Shown: piece after piece, positions 35,425-48,592 of the stretch
How positions within the stretch are numbered: position 1 is the first letter of the stretch
Layout of the letters: every line of letters starts with the position of its first letter
NCBI RefSeq assembly: GCF_901709675.1
Contig: NC_051089.1
Span: 10,351,476 to 10,415,475, forward strand
DNA from: Syngnathus acus
Taxonomy: Eukaryota > Chordata > Actinopteri > Syngnathiformes > Syngnathidae
Reading direction: 5' to 3'
Length of the DNA: 64,000 nt
The notes under the pieces: generated by a model
The model's input: only the letters and a program-made list of their open reading frames with translations
Databases searched by the model: none
What the model was told of the DNA's origin: nothing
Position numbers and translations under genes: made by a program

Positions 35425-36240
35425 CTTGTGAGTGAGCGAGTGTTTGTGTGGGTAGCAACGTATCTAATTCAGTCAGCGCGGCTTGATGGATGATGTTTAG
35501 GAAAGATTGTGAGGCGGCGAGGTTTGATGGACGATTGATGAAAAGCTGACAGGTTGTCTCGCTGATAACAGGCCTCTGCCAACTCAGATGAAACAGCCCT
35601 TCTGCATCTTCTGTGTCTTTACACCCATCTGTGCTCACCTTGCAATTTGAAGTAAAGGCATTCCTGTGGAGTTTTTAGATGGAAAATAGTTGTTGAGGCG
35701 TAAACCATTCAAACAAGTGACATACAAAAAATTATTCATATGGAACTTTTAGTTATCCATGCCACTATTAGACAGACAAACTGAGTTAGAAAAAAAACTC
35801 CTTCTGGATATTGGTACTTGCTCAAAAAAAAAAACTATGATGGCCAGCCAGAATCCAGGGCCAGATGCTAACACTCACCAGGTGTTCAAAAAAGACTGGA
35901 ACTAAGAATTGAGCTTAGTGTCCCTAGAAACTGAAGGGCAGACATAGCTAAAGAACAAATGAAGAGGCCACTTAAGCCAGGAAATCAGACCTGGGTGCCT
36001 TCCAGCATATATGGCATGATGGATTGGTTAAGGCAATTCTGGGAATCTTGAGAGAACAAAGATGAGGTGAGGCACAAGGGTGACATTAAGCTGGATGAGA
36101 TGACCAAAACACACAACTACAAATGAAAAACGGACAAAAAATGAACAGAAATACACAGACAAGTATTAGTGAGGGTGCAATGGTACACACAGTTCCTTCC
36201 CACCCATTGACTGTACTGTGTCTAAATGTGAATGTGCTCT

Positions 36241-36350
36241 GTAATTGATTGGAGACTAGTCCGAGGTGCAGTCTCGCATTTGCCCAATCAGTAGGGACAA
36301 GATCAAGTTTCCCCATGACCTTGAACAGGATATGTGTTTAAAACAGATAA
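36241..36350 (-). repeat. Diverged copy of a fish LINE/SINE 3' end
   Basis: GATTGGAGACTAGTCC followed by a cysteine-codon-like GTGCAGTCTCGC and CCTTGAACAGGATATG matches, in reverse orientation, the family also seen at 42,701-42,812 and 53,332-53,465. Confidence 0.55.
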
Positions 36351-36987
36351 ATGAGAAGAGGCAATAGCTGCAGTCCAATCCACCTCCCACCCCTGAAATG
36401 GGGTTAGCGACTAAAATCTAAATATTTTCTGACATGAATCCCAGTTAAAAATTCCAAATCTTCTAAAATCCATTGACTGACTGACCAATGAACGAAAATG
36501 GGAGATGCAGGCATAAGGTACCCTTTTGTGTCGGAGAGTGAGAGATGATGTCCTCGTGGGATGCCAGAAGAAGCAACAATACCACTGTGGGTGTTCATTG
36601 ATTCCAGTTCAGTCCATTTCCAGTAGCGTATCTTTGGGATTTTTCAAAGGAACCGTCTTACTAAACACTGCATGAGCCCAAAGATATATCTGGTGTGTTA
36701 AAATGCGGAAAGAAGAAAAAAACACCCTTGGTAATTTAAGCATCCCATATTGACATTGTTACACAATATATGCATGTCATAATACCTCTGCTTCCCTCAT
36801 GAGTCCAAAAATACCAATAATGAGTGTACATTTTCCGTCTTGCATAAGAACCTTTCCAAGCTTAATTAGGACAGGACAGGATCTCAAGAATCGTTAAAGG
36901 TTCAAATTATTACATTTAGTCAATTAGTCATGTTTGGGATTCAAGGTGTTAGTTTAATTTTCCATTTGTTTTTAACAATAATACATG

Positions 36988-37011
36988 AAATAAATAAATA
37001 AATAAATAAAC
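36988..37011 (+). repeat. (AAAT)n microsatellite
   Basis: Six copies of AAAT. Confidence 0.85.
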
Positions 37012-37092
37012 AATACTGGGTTGTTTTTCTATAACCCATTCACTGGGTGGTTTATTTCTACCCCCGGTTGGCTTAATTATTTTTACCCAGAA
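37012..37092. repeat. Short interspersed repeat rich in CTGGGT/ACCCA
   Basis: ACTGGGTTGTTTTT, AACCCATTCACTGGGTGG and TTTTTACCCAG alternate in inverted orientation, as in a common fish non-autonomous element built on AACCCAG/CTGGGTT. It abuts the (AAAT)n run. Confidence 0.4.
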
Positions 37093-37800
37093 GACTTGGT
37101 GGAACATTGAATTCATCCAAAGACATTCTATGTAGGTATTATGATGATTGTCATTCACGGTGATATAGAATGTCACCATACTGAGAGCTGATTGTTAACT
37201 TTATCGTTTGGCAATTGGCAATCCACAAGTCGAAGAAAATCGAAAGGTAAGGAGTCACCACAGCAGAATTTTCTTTTAATATTTAATTCATCTGATTTTG
37301 TGACGTTTGATGGATGGAGTATTGTTAGTTTATGCAAGTGGTTGCAATGTTGTGGCTGGTCGGTGTGTAGTCTGTTTTATGTTCAGACAGGAGAGAAAAG
37401 CAATGTTTGCGGAACTGTTTCAACAAGATTGGGTTTTCACCAACCCCACTGAAAAAAATACAAAAATAAAATAGAACCAGCAGCTCAACCCACAAGGCTG
37501 GCAACCTTGTCTCCTTTTGTGATTGCTCTTCTTTCACAGCCAGGGTCTTCTTCTTTTGTCAGTTCCTAATGATCGCTTCGAGAAATGTTTATCTGTTGAC
37601 GTCATGCTGGTGTGCGTCAGACTCTGGATGCTGAGTAACATGCAGTGACTAAAAATGAGTTGATGTGTTCAAATCAGTGGGACAAAAGCCCTCCATTCAC
37701 CAAAATAATTTCCTCTGCAGTCTTGCTTTTCTTTGAATAGGCAAGTTTATCACAGTCTGGTTGTGCCAGTGCCAACATGATATATTAAAGCAGGTTAACT

Positions 37801-37819
37801 TTATTTATTTATTTATTTA
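37801..37819 (+). repeat. (TTTA)n microsatellite
   Basis: Five copies of TTTA. Confidence 0.8.
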
Positions 37820-38839
37820 CAGTAATTATACTGATGAGAAAGACAAATTACAAATCTTGTCTTTCAGCCTGCTGAGAGGCTCATACTGTGATAAATCATT
37901 TCAATTCTTGATAGAAATGACCGTTTCCATAATGCCCGATAGTATAGACAGAGCTAGAGATGGGCACTTTTCCAGATTTTGTCAGTCTGTCCTTTGTCGG
38001 TGACTTGGGCACTTTTCCGTCTTCATCCTTATTCATAATATTGGGTAGTCTGTCCTCGTCATTAAAAAGGGCTTCATATCATCTGTTCTGTTCCTCTGTC
38101 TATTCACCCTTCATGTATAAATAAAAAGATAAGATAAAATAATCAAAACGTGAACTCAAAGTGCACTGATCTGATCCATGAAACCTCTGGAAACTGAAAA
38201 GAGTCCCGCTGCTGCCCTGATTCACACTATGAGAACGGTAACAATTTAACAATGTTTATTATTGTGTGTATTGCCATTGATGTCATCACTTGAAAAAAAG
38301 TGAACCATTTGAGTTTCGGCTTAAGCCTAGATTATTAGCTGTAGTTATTTTACAATCCTCCAAAGTGATTCGGTTGAATGACAGAGTGCAAAACTCACAT
38401 ACACTACCTATTCTTTGGTTGTCCAATCTTTCACCGCTTCCTGTTGTGGGTTGACTGCTGTTTATCTGGTGGAACAGGTGCTTGTCGAAGATTCTCTCAG
38501 GATTTCATCCTTCGTCTGAGCCTTTTGTTTGCCATTCATATCGGTGCCCTGTTCACTCATCACGTACTAGCTGCATCCTCAATGTGTCAAAGCAAAATAG
38601 AAAATATGGATTTCTCAAAACCTTACAAAACACTGCAGTTTTTAAATTTATCAGTTAAAACCAGACATTGTGGCGGCTGTTGCGTCGTGCACACACAGAG
38701 TCATTCTATTATTGATGTTTTACATTACTAAACTTGTTGCTTTCATTGTGGGCTCATTTGGCTGTAGTATTCCAATTATTTCTTACCAACATTTTTCTAT
38801 TAGAACTATGTTTTATCTTTGTGATGCACAAAAAACATA

Positions 38840-38879
38840 GTGACTCATTGGAAGAACAAATAGTTCTTCTGTGAGTCAC
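38840..38879. repeat. Imperfect palindrome with two AP-1-like cores
   Basis: Arms GTGACTCATTGGAAGAAC and GTTCTTCTGTGAGTCAC around a 5-base loop. Each outer end holds a perfect AP-1 core (TGACTCA 38841-38847, TGAGTCA 38872-38878). Confidence 0.6.
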
Positions 38880-41800
38880 AGGGTAAGTGCAGCCCTCACA
38901 AAATTGAAAAGAATTATGATCTTCTTATTCTTGATTGCATATTTATTCTTTATCCAATTGATGGTAAAAAAAAAACACAAGTTGATCATTGACTATAAAG
39001 TTCCCCAAACTGTTTGAAGAACATTTTGCACCATGCCCGATTAAATTGATCACACATTAGGAAATGTTGCTTAAGACTTGTTAAATAATTCATACTTTTA
39101 GTGCTCCCAAAGACACGGAAGACATTTACTTAGAGATGCTCTTGGAGGCTGCGGTGTGGGCTAAATTTTAAGCCACTCCGTGGAGACAGTTTATATTGTA
39201 TTAGCACAAGGAGAACGAACGCTTTGCAAGTAGAGAATTTTCTTTTTGCTGTTATTCTCAGAATTTAAAATGGAGTTTGTGCATTCTATAGTAAAGAAAT
39301 GTAAGCTTTCCAGAATGTCATTGTGAATAAAATAGAGTGAAAGGAATGTGCCCTTGTATGTGTTATTGGATTTGATACACAAATATCATGACAGGCAGCA
39401 CAGTTGCCAAAGCGCTTTGGAATAGACGTAACAAAAAAGTGCAACGTGATTATAGCATGTGTGTCAGTTTGTATGAGAATGTGGATGAAGGGTTTTGTAT
39501 ATAGAGATTAAATGGAAGCAGAGACTAACATTGACCTATTTATTCAAATTCAATAGACCGTAATCCTTAACCTTTAGTGCTGCTCAAGATCTCACAAAAA
39601 CAACATCCTCAATCAATTCCGCTGGGCTTTTGTTAGCCCTTGCGGAAACAAAAGTGTCAATGATCACGGAGAATTACACCGTGCAAGGTGATTATTAGCC
39701 CTAGCTGTGACTTTTTTCAGCTAAGAAGTAAACAAGTACTGTATGTTTCAATATGCTCTGCGAATACATGATGCAAAAATATGCTGAATATTACCACTGT
39801 TAGAAACAGTCTTTTCCACTTAGTTGTGACAAATTGTATATTCAGCAATGCAAAATCGCAAAAACATAAAAATGTCAGGTCATTCGTATTTCAAATCACC
39901 ACTGTACAGCTTACTTCAAAGCATAACAGCAAATTTGATTAATAGTGACATTGATTGGGTCTCCTTCCACTAAACTTTTCCATTATTCAACCTGTCAATC
40001 ATTATCTCTATTCCAGGTCTCTGTGTCCCGAGCCAAGATTGGAATTTGGCATAATCTTGACACCATCTATTCACATGATATCTGTATCAAACTTTAGTAA
40101 ATGTCAGACACACAGACATCAGGTGGGCTGTTGGCCGAAGTTTGTTTGTGCCAGGGGGAGTTCGACTGACAGAATCTAAGGGAGACATTTTTCATCTCAG
40201 CCTTGACGTTGGAGAAACACAAAGCAGATGAAAAGAAGGAAGAACCAAAATGAAGTTTTCAAACATTCTTGTGTGCTACTCTATGATTCAGCAAAATGTA
40301 TTTTGTCACTCAGAGATTTCACGGATTATTCTTTTTAGACAATTTAGTGAAGGAACTAACAGACAAATGGTAGCGGTAGCCCTATACAAAAAAACAAAAA
40401 ACAAATCTCCATCTCTTCTCAATAAATGAAGTCATTGTCATGCACATTCCTAAAACCTGTCTGCTATTGTGTTTCCAAACGTACTCACGTTACACCCAAT
40501 GCTTACAGAAGCAGCATACAAATTCAAGCTCACAAGACAAACTTTTGCGTTTTGTTATTCATAACAGGTTGTTGTGTGTTTGTGCTGCTGAACTTTGTGA
40601 CTTCATGTCCACTTTCTATTCTTGGTTTGTGTTTTGTCACTTATGCCTGGCCTCCAACAAGCTGCTTGTAAAAAAGAAAACACAAGGCACACAAGAGAAT
40701 CATGGTCAAGAAACATGCTCTGCTGATTACTAAATAGAAGAAAAGATGCATAATTCTGGTCATTATTTCTGCATAAATTTTTAATTAAATCACTGCTTAA
40801 ACCTTTTGTGTTTACATCTGTAGTTTCAAAGAAAATGCAAAAAGTTGGTTTGAAGACATTGTGTGGATGTCAATAACTTACGGCGGTTCCTCAATTTATT
40901 CAGAGACTCTGCAAACCGAAATATTTGTGTGAAGCAGTTTTTCCCATTCAAATCAATTGATCAGTTCAACAAACATGTATTTAGGCACTGTTTAACTTTT
41001 CTCGTGCAATAATTTAAATTGAATAATTGTGAAGTACATTTTTATAGTGCTAGATTTAGCCACAGTGTTAATGCTCAAACCTTGTGTAGTAAACTATCAC
41101 ATATTGAATATGTCTCTTATTTGATGAATGCTTAACGCTTCTGTATTTTTATGCTGGTCATGGTCTTGTACTTGGGAAACTACAGATTTTTAGACAGTAC
41201 TGAAATAGTGCCCTCCAGCCTAATTAATCACCAGGCACATCGCTGAAAAAAAGCTGTCATTGTTTGGCTCATGTGACCATGACCCCAGTATTCTTTTGGG
41301 GGCACATGCTTGCTCATGCATGAGCACACATGCAGCCTATGTGTCATGTAATTGCAGCAATCTTTCGGCTTGCCAGCTATGATAACCACTACTTTCCATA
41401 ACAGGAGTAGTTTGAATGACTAAAAATAAGTAAAAATAAATAAATAGATAAGTCTGGGAAGTTGCAGGCAGTTGTTGTATAATGAAGTGACACAAATGTA
41501 AATGGCTCATTTCAGCCAGCAACAGCAAGGTACAAGAGTTGGTAAATAATTTTTTCATGAATCCAAAATGTCTTTTAATATGATTTTTTTGTAGATTATT
41601 GGAAACTTTTTCCCCAGGTTTATGAATAAAAAATGCATGAATCGTAACAACCAAACTTGCATAATACTGGGAAATTCGGCGCAGGCAATAATTGGGATTT
41701 TTGGGGGACCTTGGTGACCATCTTCTTTATTCTGGTCATTAAAAAGCAAAATAATTATAGTAATAGTCATGTGGTTGGTTTAAGTATTTTGTTGATTCAT

Positions 41801-42700
41801 GCTTCTTGATATTAAGCAAGGTTGTGTTTAATTTAGGCAGAGTAGCCGTTAATGAGATGAAACAGCACATTTAGGATGAAACTGAATCACGCCTCGAGAG
41901 TCGTAGCTTCTTGCAAATCGTTAGCCTAATAGCATCATTTTTGAAAGTTTCTGGAAAGCGAGAATTCAACAACAACAAATTCAATAAGGAGGGTCCTTTT
42001 GTGTCACTTCAACCTTTGCTGATTACGAAGACCTGGATGACAGAGTCAATGTGAAGAAACAATTCTTAAGAAAGCAAGTGAATGTTTTTTTATCGTTATC
42101 GTGACAGTAAGTCCCGCATGAGTTGCAGTTATGCTATTATGGTAAGTACAATCAAAAACAAACATTTGAGATTCGACGGCAAAAGAATAGATGGAGCTGA
42201 CACTTGGGTTACGTATCCATCCTCCAAAAGAGACAACATATCTGGCACGCTGTGAGAGAAACCACCGAATTGTCATGGCTGAGACAGGCCAAGGGGTATT
42301 GAGCTGGTTTTTCAACCAAGCCCCGTCACGTACTGTGGAAAATCAATGGCATTGATTGAAGCATTGTTGAAGACGTCATTAAATAAAGGACACAACCAAC
42401 AAGTGCGCCAATAGACTACAAACAAACAAAGAAAAGTGTATCTTATTGGAGACAGGCCCTGTATGAAAAAGAGTTGTTCTTGTCAGTTTGGTCACGATGT
42501 ACCATTGTAAGAAAGATTCATCCACACATTGTTCCATGGTTGTGTCTTCCTCACCAATCTTAGCATCTTATCAGTCCTGATCGTTTGCAGTGATGAGATA
42601 TTTGTTGTCCTCCTCAGTTACAGTGACAGGAAAGAAATGTTCACAATTGTTAATGTCAATGAATCCTGTGGTAGTCCTCCAATTATATTCATAAGTTTCA

Positions 42701-42812
42701 TTCATCCGTTCATCCATTTTCATGACTTCCTATCCTGTTCAAAGTCGAGGAGTATTGGAGTCCATCCCAGTTGATTTTGGACAAGTGGTGGACTACACCC
42801 ACGACTGGTCGG
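42701..42812 (+). repeat. Diverged copy of a fish LINE/SINE 3' end
   Basis: CATCCGTTCATCCATTTTC, then GTCCATCCCAGTTGATTTTG, then GTGGACTACACCCACGACTG. This is the teleost-wide block usually read as CATCCATTTTCT, GCCTATCCCAGCTGACTT, GTACACCCTG. Confidence 0.6.
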
Positions 42813-45800
42813 GCATATATACAGATGGACAACATTTGCACTCACATTTTATTCTGCCATATATCGGAATCGGCCTCAACCTCAAATCATCCATCGTGGT
42901 GGAACTCAACTTTTCTTGCAGTCTGATTTTGTCCTTCTTTCCAGCTGCACCAAACCTGACTGTGACGGATGAAAACAGAAGTGAATTTGTGTGAATGTCA
43001 AGTGACTCGCTTGACTTTGGTGCTGGCAGCGTAGGATCAGCTCTCACTTAGTGACAGTGTAAATGTGACTGCCAATGCTTGTCTGTCTGAAGATGTGTTT
43101 TGACTGACATCAACAGGATACATGAAAATGGATGTCCAGATAGATGTCAAATGCTCTTTTATATATAACAAGAGATCAAAACAAACTGAAAAAATGGTGC
43201 AATTAAATTATCCCCCAAATTGTTTGGATTGGGTCATGTCCTGGGGAAGACAGACTTTGCTGTGCAATATTTTATCCTATTAAACCAAACAAGCAAACAA
43301 AAAACATGTCACTGCTTATCCATGTTTTGGATTGGCTGAAAGCTTTAGTTTATAAGCTTTATAAGCACATTAAATAAACTGCATACACAGTGTGCTGATG
43401 AGCACCAATATCAGCCATTGGCAGCTGTTGAAAAACCGATATGGAGGGATTACAGTTACCTAACAAGAACTGCTTGTTTGTCAGTGTGTGCACTCTAACA
43501 ATAAACTTTCATATTGTTGATCTAGTCATTCTGTGCAGTTAAAGCAGTAGCAGTAATTGCACATTAGAATTTTACATGGGTGAGACTTTTTTGTTGACTC
43601 GTAACACCGAGATGAATATTTAATTAAAATGGCTACCCCGACCTCGTCTCTCCCTTTGGGGCGCTCGGTATACATGCAAAGCAGCGAAGCAGTTTGTAAA
43701 CGTGGCGATGACTGTTAATATCGGTTTACAATGGGCGATCATTCCGACCGGAAGCATTCATTTATTCCAGCACATACACATGGGTAAGCTTTTAATGTGA
43801 CAGCAAGTGCATGATGAAGATCCTAATGGGACTTTCTGAATTAATCACAGCTCATCCTCAGGTAATTTGGGGTTATTAGCCATTATTTCTTTGCATCGGC
43901 AAAGACGGCTTAGGTTTGATTTAGAAACCCAACCTGAGAATCATTCCCTAGAGGTTAATTAAACAAGCAACAAACATTAAGTACGAGGGATTTTCAAACT
44001 CTCGTAGCATTGTCTACATCACTATTGACTAAAAGTGAGATGAATTGGATATAAACACATTATAGCCACAATCAAACCTCCTCACCAATTACAGAGCATT
44101 TTACTTAGAATTGCCAGATATATTTTCTGTAGAGTTAAAAAAGGAGGAAGTCTTATTTGCTATTTTCTGCTCACTAGAGGGAAAAAAATGAAATGATAGA
44201 TGACAATGTGGTGCACCTTGTTTGCAGAGATATTGCCTCTATCGTTTCAGTCAATTACTGTACATCACTTAACACTAGGGCAAAGGATTTGGCTGTTATG
44301 TCAACTTTCAAACTGTGGTCTTGGCAACGAGGTGCTTGGAATTCAGACCGGACCTAATACTGAGGCCATTCCTGGTGGTATCGATGGGGACGTTCAAGAG
44401 CTGAAGAAGAGAAACGGTAATCGATGGCCACCAACCAATGAAATCTTTGTTGTTGTTGTGACCTGCTCTTGTCTGTATGACAATCACTAGATGCCAGGAA
44501 ATAGGTCATCCAGTGGTGACTTGAGATACAAGTTTTTATGATTAATAAGCTGCCGTACGAGAAAAAATAAGCCCATTAGCTGGCCGTGTGAGCTGATCAC
44601 GCCAGCTGCCTCCTCATATTATAAGAGATGTCCCCGGCGTCCACCCGACCAGTAGACAACAATTGATTCTCACGAATCTGAGTTATTCTCGCAATTGTGC
44701 AGCATCAATATTGATGGTAGGTCTGTCAGTCAGTTGCTGATGATGCATTTATATCAGACCAACACGTGTGGCACATACGCAAATAATCAGCCCCACAAGC
44801 AAAGTAAATAAATCCGAGTCGAGATGCCACATTCGGTGTGGACTAAGGAATAATAAATTAGTAAACAAATCTATAAATCCAAATGTCACATTCAATGTGG
44901 ACTTGAATTTATTTATTAATCATTTATTCCTTGGACGTTGTTGGCATTTTGGCTGATATACGTATATAATAAATATTTCAAGCACTTAGTACATGCTAAA
45001 CTCCTACAACAGTGATCGTGAAACATTGGTCTAATGTTGGTTGTAGATAATACACACATAGTAACAGTGTGAGGCATTTGTCGGCAACTTTGGCCAGTTA
45101 AAAGCTAAGCACCAAAGAAAATTAAGCCCATTCATCAAGGACACAAGCAACGAGTTAGTGGAGGTTGTAAACAAGTCCATCACTTCATTCCGTTCAATGG
45201 GCAAAGATACATGAAGGTTTGCATCTTTAAATCTAACTCGTTGATAAGTCACCCCATCATCTTTTCTTTTTAGTTTTTTTTTGGTTTACTTATTGATTTT
45301 GCTATTGATTTGGGTGATTAACTGATTAATGGGAATAATTTCACTAACAACAAACTCTCTCAACAAACAAAGTCACCAGTCTTGCTGCACGAGTAAGGCA
45401 CCCAAACCCAACTGGACAAACATAAATAAAAGTTCGCACCAGGCGATTGAACAGACCGATTGCATTTTCTAGGCACTACACTTGTTATTTTTTTTATTGA
45501 ACCATAAACAGTTTTGTTCAATTGTCAAAGAAGATTGCATTTATTGGACTACATATTTTAGAATCAATCCCCAATTTAGTTTGAAGATTAAAGATGTTCT
45601 TTGCCTGTGACATATTTTTCAAATAACACCGTTGATGCACGCTGCCCTTTATCTTGGGCTACACATCCCATCATAGCATTTCAGTCCATAACAGATGTCA
45701 TTTTCTGATTAGACGCCACACAAGCAGTTATGACCCCTGTACTATGGAGCTGACTCACAAAATTGATTGACATTATAAAGCTCACACATGCAAGTGTGAA

Positions 45801-46974
45801 AAAGGCTGCAAAAAATTGCACTGCAGAAATATTTGCGAGCTGTCCCCTTCAGTATTTCATTTGTCACCACTAAACATCCTTGAGCATTTTGAAAGACACT
45901 TTGTAAATAAAAAATATAGCTCTCTATTTACAGCATATTAAATGACTAGGATTTGATTTGCGTTTTCTGATTTGCTTTGACTTATCTTGGTTTTAGTTCC
46001 TAGTCAAGCTGCACCAAGCCACTGGAGACCTGAAAGAACTTGACAGTTTGCTTTTACTAAGACTGGAATGCCGCCTTTCTTTTCGTTTGACGACTATATT
46101 ATGTTGCCTGTGTAAATTTCTTCTTGCAGTAACCTGGACATGAGTGCCTGTTCAAATAAAGCATGTCTCAAAGTGGCTGGAAACGAATTGTTCCTTAAGG
46201 TGACACAGCCAGGTTATGAAATCTGTGTTATCAAGAAACACACCAGGTGAGTCAATAAAAGATATGATATTTTTAATCGACTGCACTCAGAAATGATTTT
46301 ATCAAAGCATATGTCTAAAGGCCAATTCATCTAACAGAGCAACAATCGATCCATCATCCCACTCGTGAAAGCTCATGATCCATTCAACAACGTACATGCA
46401 CACAGTGACACTAGTGATCAGCATGTGCACACAAACCCAGAGGAACCACTCAACACATAATTTGCTAATCATCGCTCTGCAGCAGTCTCTGAAGACTGCT
46501 ATTAACCGCATCCTCTATCCACCACAAAGCATTATCAACGGCTTTTAAACAAAATTATTATTTTCTTTATGTAGTGTAGAAAAGGCCTTTGTTCCACAAT
46601 GCTATGTAATTTAGAAAAGAGTGGTGCTTTATGGGAAAATACATAAAAGTGAGGAGTCAGAGGAAGAGACCTTCCCATTCTGCAGCTTGTATTTGAATAT
46701 GTTTCACAGATTCATATTGCTGCCTACACTGATGCCATTATTAGTTGAGCACTTGTCCCATCAACCCGCCCCCCATGTTTGAGTCAAGATCACAGTGGCC
46801 ATTTCACCCCACCAAAAATCAAAAGATTTTCCACTGAACTTCATATTCAGCGTATTAAGTAGATAGGTCAAACTCCCACGCTTACAGTCAAGCCCCAATT
46901 CTTTCAGAATTAATTTTAGCGCATGCTCAGACAAGATAAAGAACTGGTCGACTCAGACATGTTGAAGGATGGAA

Positions 46975-47045
46975 AATATATTATATATATATATATATAT
47001 TTATTTATTTATATTTATTTATTATATTATTATATATACGTATAT
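46975..47045 (+). repeat. (TA)n/(TTTA)n AT-rich microsatellite
   Basis: TATATATA runs merging into TTTATTTATTTA and TATATTATTATA. Confidence 0.85.
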
Positions 47046-47554
47046 TGCCTTTAAAGCAACAGAGTGCTTGCTGACAGCTCATAAAAATATGTTGGTTGAG
47101 AGTGACAGGTACTGATGTGACTTGACATTTTAATCTGAGATCCCTTGGCCATTTTGTGGGGGAAATACCATAGGGGAAAAAATATTCCTTTTTAGACCAT
47201 GTAAATGAAATCTCAATATAGTTAAGTTCTTCAGTGCAAGCAGAAAACCGCTCAACTTGATTGATATGAATCAGAGACGACTCATAAATTGACTCGCTGT
47301 GGATTCTGATTTGTATTTAGAAGATGAACATAGTTACCATTTGATGTCAGGAAGATGTACAAACCTTAGCGTTCACTGTAGACCCTGATGTATCCGCGTA
47401 CTGAGGTCATGCAGTGATAGTAGTAGCCACGCAGCTCTCCGAAATGACACCAGATTTACACCAGATTGGAGGACAGCGCCATGCATCTTAAAAAGTAAAA
47501 AAAAAATGATACCAGGACAATCAGTTTCCATCATCATCAAACTCTCCTATTCCT

Positions 47555-47815
47555 ATCTGGACAACCATTATATACTGGATTCAACAGGTTCCAGAGAAAG
47601 CATGTTAATAAAATGCTGTAGATCCACACAGCCCCTCACCCAGCTGATGAAATATGCTGATGACACAGACCTCCTGCCTCTTCTGTCAGACTCTGACCTC
47701 AATGACCAGCCCTCCAGGAGTTTGTAGACTGGCGTGATAACTCATGTCTGGAGCTGCACGTCAACAAAACCAAGGAGATGGTGGTGACCTTTTCTAACAA
47801 GAAGATAGGGAAATA
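47555..47815 (+). mobile_element. Broken LINE reverse transcriptase fragment
   Basis: The plus strand encodes the RT catalytic motif in KYADDTDLLPLLSD (about 47,650-47,691). In a shifted frame follows LQEFVDWRDNSCLELHVNKT (about 47,714-47,773), the usual continuation in L2/Rex1-like non-LTR elements. A frameshift separates the blocks and a stop ends the second at about 47,815. It is a dead relic with no intact ORF. The exact clade is uncertain. Confidence 0.75.
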
Positions 47816-47985
47816 GCTGCAGCCTTCATTTCAGCATCGAGAGGGCTGTTCCAGGCTCTTCCACAGGCATGGACCATAATAATAAAAGGTTGCATCACTA
47901 TGAAATTCTGTTTATTTGTTTGTAACTTCTATCAGAAAACCTGAGACTTGTCTCTTGATAATACAACCTAGTAGCAGACCATAGA

Positions 47986-48541
47986 TGTCACTGGGGCGAG
48001 GCAGGACAACCAAATGCAAGACAGGCTCTAAGTAGGAAATGGAAAATGAGACAAAGAGGGTTGGAATGCCAGCAGAGCTGGTGTACGAGCTCGGCGGGCT
48101 GACAAGCCGGTCAGCGAGCATTATGCGTCATGGTGGCAAAAAGGGGCAAAGAAAGCTTGTGGTCAGGGACAGGCAGAAGGTCGGGCCAAACAGTCCAGGC
48201 ATCTTGCTAGACAGTGAGTCAGGAAATCAAGCGGCAGGCATACGTGTATCAAGGTAGACAAACCAGTCAGGCGTACGGCTTTACAGTGGATCAGGCAAAC
48301 AGGAACCAGGAGGTATAGGAGAAACAGGGAGCAGGTATACGTGTGTCAAAGCAGACAAACGGACCCGGGCTGACTACCCGGTCTATATACACGCCCTAAT
48401 CAGCGGGTAAGACGGGACAGGTGGCGGAGATCAGTGACGATTAGCGCGTGCTGTTACGCATGGGCGATGCGCACCTCCGAGGAGTAGCGCGGCGGGCGGG
48501 TCAGAAGGCCTGCAGGGCGAGAGAGGGGAGGAGACGTGACA
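47986..48541 (-). mobile_element. Solo LTR of an LTR retrotransposon with 5-bp target duplication
   Basis: A 556-bp, comparatively GC-rich block begins TGTCACTGGG and ends GACGTGACA (TG...CA, with 6-bp inverted tips TGTCAC/GTGACA). It is flanked by a perfect direct repeat ATAGA at 47981-47985 and 48542-48546. It contains a TATATA motif at about 48,385-48,390. Read on the minus strand this lies about 150 bp from the start, fitting a U3 promoter, so I favour minus orientation. No internal gag/pol is present, so it is solo. The ends and 5-bp duplication fit a Gypsy-type element. Confidence 0.8.
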
Positions 48542-48592
48542 ATAGATTAAAGATAGTTGGACCTAAAATTGAGCCTTGAGGGACACCACAAT
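48542..48592 (-). mobile_element. LINE reverse transcriptase relic (GVPQGS motif) interrupted by the solo LTR
   Basis: The minus strand reads CGVPQGSILGPTIFNL from 48590 down to the LTR edge. This is the RT motif typically written GVPQGSxLGPxLF. Beyond the LTR, at 47980 and below, the bases can be read as a diverged continuation (TCTGCTACTAGGTTGTATTA), though with indels. It is opposite in strand to the neighbouring RT fragment and so probably a different element. Confidence 0.65.

Noticed and set aside
46130-46260. Possible exon after TTCTTGCAG at about 46,134 with an AATAAA just after
   Set aside because: No family or open frame supports it; acceptor-like and AATAAA motifs are common by chance in AT-rich DNA.
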